Assembly: GCF_003130405.1 (NCBI RefSeq)
Contig: NZ_QEAS01000023.1
Coordinates: 1 to 59,043, forward strand
Reading direction: 5' to 3'
Source of the DNA: Pararcticibacter amylolyticus
GTDB lineage: Bacteria; Bacteroidota; Bacteroidia; Sphingobacteriales; Sphingobacteriaceae
DNA: 59,043 bases
This document shows, piece after piece, positions 53,706 to 59,043 of the stretch (position 1 is the first letter of the stretch; every line of letters starts with the position of its first letter). Position numbers and translations under genes: made by a program. The notes beneath the pieces were generated by a model. That model saw only the letters and a program-made list of their open reading frames with translations. It made no database searches and was not told the origin of the DNA.

Positions 53706-56426
53706 TTATTTCACAGTGTAACGATAAATCGTTCTCATCATATTTCCGTCCTTATCCATTCCTTCCACAACAGCCCTGTAGGGGCCTCGTCCGTCAGCGT
53801 TAAAGAATTCAACACTGGCCTTCCCTTCAGCATCTGTCACCACCGATGGATTCCAGTAGATGGTGCTCCGCAGGTCGTTCGTAACCGGCCCGCTTCTCAC
53901 CACCGCGTATTTCGGAGAGTAAAACTGCCGGGCTTTCTGATAGCCCATAGGAGTAAAGTTTATCAGATTGCTTTGGGGCAGCAGCTCCTGGAGATCCGAC
54001 AACTTCACGGGAGTTCCTTTAGGCGGTTTCTTCGTGTTTACCACCAGTACCCCGTTGGTGTTATAAAGGCGGTTTACAGTCCCCAGATCGTCGCGAAGGA
54101 ATATCTCAACAGATTCCACTTCGGAAGAATTAACCGAACTCAGGTTGATCGCATCTACCGGCATCCCGTTCAGGAATACCTGGACAGGTGTCCTGTTTCC
54201 CGAATTATAATCCCTCGTGATATAGAAGTTTTCTTCCGAGAACATCATCCCCATCGTACCTCCCTTTAAACAATCGAGAAGAAACGGGCAGCTTTGAAAA
54301 CGATCCCCGGGGATCAGCTGGTCAGGCATGGCGCTAAGACCGCTCAATGCCGGATAATCCTTATGGCTCGGCTTCGGAGTGGCCCGGCTCTTAATCACAA
54401 CCTCCTGAAGCACCACAGCCGTCCTGTATACTTTTTTGCTGTTCGCCAGGTAGGGGTTCAGCGTACTGTCGATATTGATCATCACATCACCCTGGTTCAC
54501 ATTCGGAGTAGCTCCCGGCAAAACATCGCCGTCCACCATGATCATCATGTTGCGCGAATTGACATTCCCCCGGGCACTAAGGATCGCCTTTGAAGAGTCG
54601 GGAAATACCAGGTTGGTAAACCTGAACTTGCCCTCTGCATTTGTCTGGGCACTTGCCGACACCCCTTTTTCAGGAACAATGAACTGAACTACTCCCTTAT
54701 TCACCGGCAGCCCGTTCTTCATCCTCAGTGTTCCTGATATCTCAATGCCCTGTTCCGGTAAATAGCTCACTGCAGGCACTTTATCGTCGAGGATGTCGCG
54801 GTAAGAATAAGACCGGTATCCCTGCGTCAGCATGAGAACATCAAGATCAGCTATTTTCTTTTCATCCATCTGGTGGAAGTAGTAATTCGGCTTTTCAACA
54901 TACCCCTTAAGATCTGAAGAGAGAAGCAGGGAGCTCATGATACTGGTTTCAGAATCCTCGTCATAAGGCACTTTACTCTCGTCTACAACCGCTACAGAAT
55001 AAGACCCTTCCAGCGGTTGGCCCGTATATTTTGCAGTGATCCCCAGCTTTACCTTCTGGCGGGTCGTGTAAGCCGGTTTATCCGAATTCATGGTAATTCC
55101 CGGTGTATTCGGATGGGTAATAAAAACAAGGCGCTCTGCTACCGGAGATCCCGTAGCCGTAAAAAGAGTAATCTCTACCACCCCTGAAGGAAACTTATCT
55201 TTTGGAATAGCAGCGTTATGTACGGCACTCTGAAGACGGGTCTGAGCTGCATAGCAGGTTACCCCCCCGCTCCTCGCGATAATATAAAAAGGCTCATCCT
55301 GGTGCCGCTCGAGGTAGGCAGGTGTGGCAGCGATCCTGACCGCAATATTATCCGGTGCCATGGCATTCACAGCGAGGCCAATGCCGGATGTGCGCGGTTT
55401 CGGAAGATCGTAAGATGCCTTCGATCCGTCAGCAAAGGTGACATTCGCTTTATATGTCTTCTCCGCATCGGGAGTAAAGTTCAGCATCCCCATTCCGAGG
55501 TGGCGCGAATTAAACTTTGCCACGGTTGTACCGCTGTTGTCGGTAACAGTACCGCTTGCCTCTATTCCCATCCCGTTAGCCCTGATGGCTTTAAACGCAA
55601 TATTCGAACTTACCCCCGAAATAAGCCTTCCCCCCTCGGGAAAAAACTGCATATCAGGCTTGCTGAATGCAGGCTGAACAGAGAACGTACTTGTCAGATC
55701 CTTCTGATCGCTTACCGAAATCACCGTTTCAAGCTGCGGCGTTTTTACCGGTATCGAGGCAAGGACGGCATTTACCACGAGGTAACCGCTCTGATCGGTC
55801 GTTCCGCGGCCTTTACTCAAAGTTTCAAGGCCGGCAATGATCCGCCAGTTTACCTTCTTATTTACGTAGGGTTTCCCGGTTTCATCCTTAAAAAGAACTT
55901 TTGCATTAACCTTATATCCCTTATCAGCGGGTTCGCCCTGCAGGGAAATATGGGTGGTAAGTTCCTTATTCATGGTGTTCCCTATGTTGATCGTTTTAGT
56001 GAAGAAATAGGCGTCCGCAAAATTGAGCATCCAGCGGGTATATGCCCTGAACTGGTAACTTCCCTGCCTGAAGTTCATCGGGGAAAGCGTCAGGCTGCCG
56101 GAGGCCACACTGTTCCGAACGGGTAACCTCAGGGTTTCTATAATAGAATCCCGGCTGTTACTGATGTCCACATAGACCACTTTGCTCAGCTGGGAAGGCA
56201 GGTGAAGATTACTGGTCAGATAAGTCTTAAACCAGATCGTATCCCCCACAGCATAATAAGGTTTGTCGAAATGTACGTGCACCTTTTCCAGCGGCCGGCC
56301 CTCTGTAATTGCCTGCGCCTTTTCTACAATCGAGTTAATACTGATCGTATCTGGCTGCGAAAAAACAGAAAAACTGATGGTGAATATGAATGCAAACAGC
56401 GAAGTCAAAAATTTATTGGTATTCAT
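53706..56426 (-). CDS. Exported MG2-domain protein with TonB-plug-like domain
   Basis: This 906-residue protein has a signal peptide (residues 1-23, ends 'SFSVFSQ'). Near the N-terminus lies an MG2-type macroglobulin domain ('HVHFDKPYYAVGDTIWFKTY', about 48-150); several further beta-sandwich domains follow, including a carboxypeptidase-like one ('GTLRMKNGLPVNKGVVQFIV', about 560). A plug-like segment (about 705-830, 'VESVEIFLRDDLGTVNRLYN', 'GVLVVNTKKP') recalls TonB-dependent receptors, but no barrel follows. Such chimeras are widespread in Bacteroidota with unknown function, probably in the periplasm or at the outer membrane. It lies 121 bp upstream of the amidase gene on the same strand. 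Confidence 0.85.
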   Translation of the reverse strand: MNTNKFLTSLFAFIFTISFSVFSQPDTISINSIVEKAQAITEGRPLEKVHVHFDKPYYAVGDTIWFKTYLTSNLHLPSQLSKVVYVDISNSRDSIIETLRLPVRNSVASGSLTLSPMNFRQGSYQFRAYTRWMLNFADAYFFTKTINIGNTMNKELTTHISLQGEPADKGYKVNAKVLFKDETGKPYVNKKVNWRIIAGLETLSKGRGTTDQSGYLVVNAVLASIPVKTPQLETVISVSDQKDLTSTFSVQPAFSKPDMQFFPEGGRLISGVSSNIAFKAIRANGMGIEASGTVTDNSGTTVAKFNSRHLGMGMLNFTPDAEKTYKANVTFADGSKASYDLPKPRTSGIGLAVNAMAPDNIAVRIAATPAYLERHQDEPFYIIARSGGVTCYAAQTRLQSAVHNAAIPKDKFPSGVVEITLFTATGSPVAERLVFITHPNTPGITMNSDKPAYTTRQKVKLGITAKYTGQPLEGSYSVAVVDESKVPYDEDSETSIMSSLLLSSDLKGYVEKPNYYFHQMDEKKIADLDVLMLTQGYRSYSYRDILDDKVPAVSYLPEQGIEISGTLRMKNGLPVNKGVVQFIVPEKGVSASAQTNAEGKFRFTNLVFPDSSKAILSARGNVNSRNMMIMVDGDVLPGATPNVNQGDVMINIDSTLNPYLANSKKVYRTAVVLQEVVIKSRATPKPSHKDYPALSGLSAMPDQLIPGDRFQSCPFLLDCLKGGTMGMMFSEENFYITRDYNSGNRTPVQVFLNGMPVDAINLSSVNSSEVESVEIFLRDDLGTVNRLYNTNGVLVVNTKKPPKGTPVKLSDLQELLPQSNLINFTPMGYQKARQFYSPKYAVVRSGPVTNDLRSTIYWNPSVVTDAEGKASVEFFNADGRGPYRAVVEGMDKDGNMMRTIYRYTVK

Positions 56427-56553
56427 CTAATGTCCCCTGATCTTCTAATTGAATGGTAAATATATTCATTTCCGGTTTGCGGGGGCAAGCCGGAACAATT
56501 CTTTTACATTTTTTAACGAAGATCATACAAAGCCCCTTGCCGGTGGACCGGAG

Positions 56554-57690
56554 CTAGAGCAGCAGCGACTCGATCCGGTATGCGGCCACCATCTCAGCAG
56601 CGTCCGACCACGAAAACACCGTAAAATGGCCGTCCTGAGACGCAACCAGCGCAAGGGCATCCCGCTGATCATACACAAACTGGGCCGCCGACAGGTGCCG
56701 CGTCCCTCCTATTTGTCCGGGGTGCACCACACTGACTGTGCCTCCCTGCACCGGCTCTATCAGCGAGATAAAACCGATATCATCATTTCCCCTCTTCCTG
56801 GCAATTTTGGCACCGAAAGCCAGCAGTTCATGCCGCCTGTTAATAACAGTAGCTCCGTCAACGGCTGTAAGCCCTGCGAGATGATCCACTTCCCGGTTCA
56901 GTGAACTTTGCCGGTCAGCCCCATGCAGGTCGCTGTTCCTGGTCAACGAGGCCAGTCCCGAGAATGCCGGCGAGATAGAATATTGAATAGGATGAATGAT
57001 AGAATTGCGCCATGCTTCGGTATCGTCAGGCACGATCAATAGTGCTCCTCCGTGCCGGTGAGAACGCATGGAAACAGCCAGCTGGATCAGGATGTTTATC
57101 GGATCGCTCCAGTCACCGGGCGCTTCCAGGTCAAGCAGTATCTTCAGCAAGGGAGGGCAATCAGACAGCAGCGTTCCCTTATTATCTATTATTTTCACCT
57201 GGTCGCCCTTCAGCACCGCCACGTTCGAGAATTTACCAAAACCACATACACGCCTGTGTTTAATCACCAGCAGACCTGGTTCGGATACATCCAGGACAAA
57301 ACAAAGGTTAGGAATCTTCAGGGTGGTGCCCCATATAAACAACTCGCCGTCTTCCAGGCAAACACCCAGATGAATGCCGGCGCGCTCCAATCCCGGTGCC
57401 AGTTTGGTTAGAATGCCAGTAGTCAAAGGCATCCGGTGCTCAAACAAAAGCGGGTCACCGGCCTGTTCCGGAGTAAGAAACGCAATAGAGATCTTCGGGG
57501 GATTCCCTTCCTCCTTCCGCAGGCTGGCCCAGAACGCCGCATCAATGATCGCTTCAATCACCTGCGCCGAAGGTATGCTGGCAACATCGCCCGTATCCTT
57601 CAGGGATGCAGTTTTCAGATTCTCTTTGAAATGTGTTTCTATTGCAGCCGCAACCATTCGTGCCGGTTTATATGTAGCCTGATAATTCAT
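56554..57690 (-). CDS. DACNV sensor-domain protein (diadenylate-cyclase-like)
   Basis: This 378-residue cytosolic protein has the features of the DACNV group, relatives of DisA-N diadenylate cyclases proposed to act as nucleotide sensors. The C-terminal part (about 205-360) shows 'SHRHGGALLIVP', 'VDGATVINRRHELLAFGAKI' and 'GGTRHLSAAQF', which line up with the cyclase DGA and GTRHR motifs. The third residue of RHR is Leu333 and the later SEE-like motif is 'SQDG', so activity is uncertain. The N-terminal half is a separate alpha/beta region. It follows a small gene by 8 bp, downstream of ddl. Confidence 0.8.
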   Translation of the reverse strand: MNYQATYKPARMVAAAIETHFKENLKTASLKDTGDVASIPSAQVIEAIIDAAFWASLRKEEGNPPKISIAFLTPEQAGDPLLFEHRMPLTTGILTKLAPGLERAGIHLGVCLEDGELFIWGTTLKIPNLCFVLDVSEPGLLVIKHRRVCGFGKFSNVAVLKGDQVKIIDNKGTLLSDCPPLLKILLDLEAPGDWSDPINILIQLAVSMRSHRHGGALLIVPDDTEAWRNSIIHPIQYSISPAFSGLASLTRNSDLHGADRQSSLNREVDHLAGLTAVDGATVINRRHELLAFGAKIARKRGNDDIGFISLIEPVQGGTVSVVHPGQIGGTRHLSAAQFVYDQRDALALVASQDGHFTVFSWSDAAEMVAAYRIESLLL

Positions 57691-57698
57691 ACTAAATG

Positions 57699-57926
57699 TT
57701 AAGAGAATGAACTTTTGAAGGCAACCAGCACCTTCAGAAATGTATCACGGTCAAGATCAACCTCCGCAGGTTTCTCCGGCCGCTGAGGATTTCCGTTTTT
57801 GTAATGCATTGGAAAGAGACAAATGAATTCCTGCTGCGATATTTCGTCACCCAGCCAGGGATGCTGCCTGTAAATCTCAATCAGCTTCATCTCAAACTGC
57901 TTTTCCTTAATAAAATCATTCGCCAT
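57699..57926 (-). CDS. Small protein of the ddl/DACNV cluster
   Basis: This 75-residue protein (from the ATG at 57926, 'MANDFIKEKQFEMKLIEIYR') has one or two helices, a Pro/Lys-rich loop ('NGNPQRPEKPAEVDLDRDTF') and a last amphipathic helix. I do not recognise it. The frame is open to 57998, but the extra 24 residues (with two Cys and several aromatics) look unlike coding sequence. The 8-bp gap to the DACNV gene suggests tight co-expression and perhaps a complex. Confidence 0.7.
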   Translation of the reverse strand: MANDFIKEKQFEMKLIEIYRQHPWLGDEISQQEFICLFPMHYKNGNPQRPEKPAEVDLDRDTFLKVLVAFKSSFS

Positions 57927-58035
57927 ATCAGAACTCAATAGAATATTTCCCGGCAAATTTCTAAAAAAGAGATCACAAAACCATCGCCCGGATGTCACTT
58001 TCGCTCCCCGTAGTAGACCGGTTGAGCAGCAAGCT

Positions 58036-59022
58036 CTATGGCAATATCATTTCGAGCAATTCAGTATAAAAGTCCTGGATAGTCCTTCCTGCTGCCCTTA
58101 CCTGCTGCGGGATCAAACTGCCTTCAGTCTGCCCCGGAACTGTATTCACCTCGATAAAATAAAAATGATCCGTTTCGTTCTCCAGGATATAGTCAATGCG
58201 AACCACGCCGCTGCAATTCAGCTTCGTGTAGGCGTCTGTCACGATCTTCTGCACCCGCGAAAGCTCTTCCTCTGTCATCCGTCCCGGCGTAATCTCATCG
58301 GTAATCCCCGCTGTATATTTCGCTTCAAAATCAAAGAACTCCTTCGAGCTCACAATTTCAGTAGCCGGAAGCACCTGAATACCTTCTTTTCCCTTGTACA
58401 CCCCTATGGTAAATTCCCTGCCGCCAATAAACTCTTCCACCAGCACCTGCGATCCTTCCTTAAAAGCCCGTTCGAGCGCAGCAGGCAGCTCCTCAGCAGT
58501 CTTCACCTTGCTCATACCAATGCTGCTTCCCCCGTTATTCGGTTTCACAAAAAGAGGAAGCTTCAGGCTTTCCGTAATCTGTACCGCTGCCTCCGGGCTA
58601 TTCTCAAAAAGCATGGCCGATTTAGCCACATACAGATCTTTCACCCCATCAACAATCGCCTTTGTATAGCCTTTGTTCATGGTAATGGCAGAAGTAGCCG
58701 CATCACAGCTGGTATAAGGAATACCGATCATATCAAAATACCCCTGCAGTTTTCCATCCTCTCCGGGAGATCCGTGGAGCCCGATGAACACTCCGTCGAA
58801 GCGCACCACGTGATTCTGAACAGTCAAAGAAAAGTCGTTCTTATCGACAGAATGCTTCACGGCATTATCATCTACATAATACCAGCTCTCAGGCGTAATA
58901 ATGATCTTATAAACATCAAATTTCTCACGGTCAATATTCTTGTCGATCACTTCCGCACTTTGCAATGAAATCACCGACTCTCCGGTAAAGCCACCGGTTA
59001 CCAGGGCAATAGTCTTCTTCAT
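58036..59022 (-). CDS. ddl: D-alanine--D-alanine ligase
   Basis: This 328-residue cytosolic ATP-grasp enzyme makes D-Ala-D-Ala for the peptidoglycan stem peptide. The N-terminal 'VTGGFTGESVISLQSA' holds the catalytic Glu. ATP-grasp motifs follow: 'VKPNNGGSSIGMSKV', 'VEEFIGGREFTIGVYKG', 'FDFEAKYTAG' and, at the active site, 'FIEVNTVPGQTEGSLIPQQ'. Length is normal. The start 'MKKTIALVTGG' matches the family. It is probably the first gene of a cluster with the small protein and the DACNV protein. A TATCTTTG box lies only 5 bp from the ATG. Confidence 0.97.
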   Translation of the reverse strand: MKKTIALVTGGFTGESVISLQSAEVIDKNIDREKFDVYKIIITPESWYYVDDNAVKHSVDKNDFSLTVQNHVVRFDGVFIGLHGSPGEDGKLQGYFDMIGIPYTSCDAATSAITMNKGYTKAIVDGVKDLYVAKSAMLFENSPEAAVQITESLKLPLFVKPNNGGSSIGMSKVKTAEELPAALERAFKEGSQVLVEEFIGGREFTIGVYKGKEGIQVLPATEIVSSKEFFDFEAKYTAGITDEITPGRMTEEELSRVQKIVTDAYTKLNCSGVVRIDYILENETDHFYFIEVNTVPGQTEGSLIPQQVRAAGRTIQDFYTELLEMILP

Positions 59023-59027
59023 GGCGG

Positions 59028-59035
59028 CAAAGATA
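59028..59035 (-). promoter_or_regulatory. -7 element of ddl (TATCTTTG)
   Basis: TATCTTTG matches TAnnTTTG exactly and ends 5 bp before the ddl ATG at 59022. Transcription would begin at or within a few bases of the start codon, giving a leaderless or nearly leaderless mRNA. The -33 element would be outside the window. Confidence 0.6.
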
Positions 59036-59043
59036 CAATTTAA

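Noticed and set aside
55218-56126. A 302-codon plus-strand open frame
   Set aside because: It lies opposite the MG2/plug gene, which has a signal peptide and clear domains. The composition (many Arg, Cys, His, Ile) is unlike the real genes here.
57927-57998. N-terminal extension of the small ddl-cluster protein
   Set aside because: The 24 extra residues look non-coding and an ATG at 57926 begins a sensible protein.
58165-58968. A 267-codon plus-strand open frame
   Set aside because: It lies opposite ddl, whose motifs are all present. No similarity to a known family.

Overview
The window looks like the chromosome of a member of Bacteroidota, most likely Sphingobacteriaceae (Pedobacter or a relative). 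The signs are three SusC/SusD pairs, an ECF sigma/FecR/STN-SusC relay, a one-protein hybrid two-component regulator, many lipoproteins with a short N-terminal lipobox, TAnnTTTG-type promoters with little Shine-Dalgarno signal, and Bacteroidota-type families (DUF4349, MG2/plug chimeras, DACNV). I see no rRNA, tRNA, CRISPR array, transposase or phage gene.

Layout. 1-7565 (minus): the first 2,521 codons of a giant secreted protein that runs off the left edge. It has RCC1-type repeats, four diverged Ig-like domains, then 13 near-identical 111-residue Ig-like units in exact 333-bp register. 7949-16443: small accessory genes, comprising an unknown anchored protein, a MarR-GNAT fusion, RsgA, an SMP-30-like protein, a GNAT gene remnant, an acyltransferase, a membrane protein/lipoprotein operon with a possible leader attenuator, and a small lipoprotein followed by a 60-bp perfect palindrome. 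17243-21931 (plus): a SusC/SusD pair with no enzymes beside it. 21978-30394 (minus): ECF sigma, FecR, STN-SusC, SusD and a TlpA-like protein, one cell-surface signalling and uptake island. 30461-31181: two cold-shock-domain genes. 32253-48528 (minus): a polysaccharide utilisation locus (PUL) with a PAS histidine kinase, a hybrid two-component regulator, then IPT/NHL lipoprotein, GH43, SusC, SusD, GH43 and a predicted alpha-barrel enzyme. 48693-59022: housekeeping and envelope genes, namely a YbiT-like ABC-F ATPase, a HEAT-like protein with two DUF2721 membrane proteins, a DUF4349 lipoprotein, an N-acetylmuramoyl-L-alanine amidase, an MG2/TonB-plug protein, and a cluster of D-Ala-D-Ala ligase, a small protein and a DACNV sensor.

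How the genes work together. In the PUL, the regulator's periplasmic propellers should sense an oligosaccharide and its AraC domain should switch on the operon that starts at the IPT/NHL gene. The IPT/NHL and SusD lipoproteins would capture glycan, SusC would import it, and two GH43 enzymes plus the alpha-barrel enzyme would trim it. In the second island, substrate binding by the STN-SusC would release the ECF sigma factor through FecR. The right end groups genes for making, cutting and possibly sensing the state of the cell envelope.

The most unusual items are the exact 13-unit repeat array with a second-level 2,331-bp periodicity, the 60-bp loopless palindrome, the PAS kinase joined to the hybrid regulator with an altered H-box, and the DACNV protein with altered cyclase motifs beside ddl. 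I did not find a clear new multi-gene defence or toxin system.
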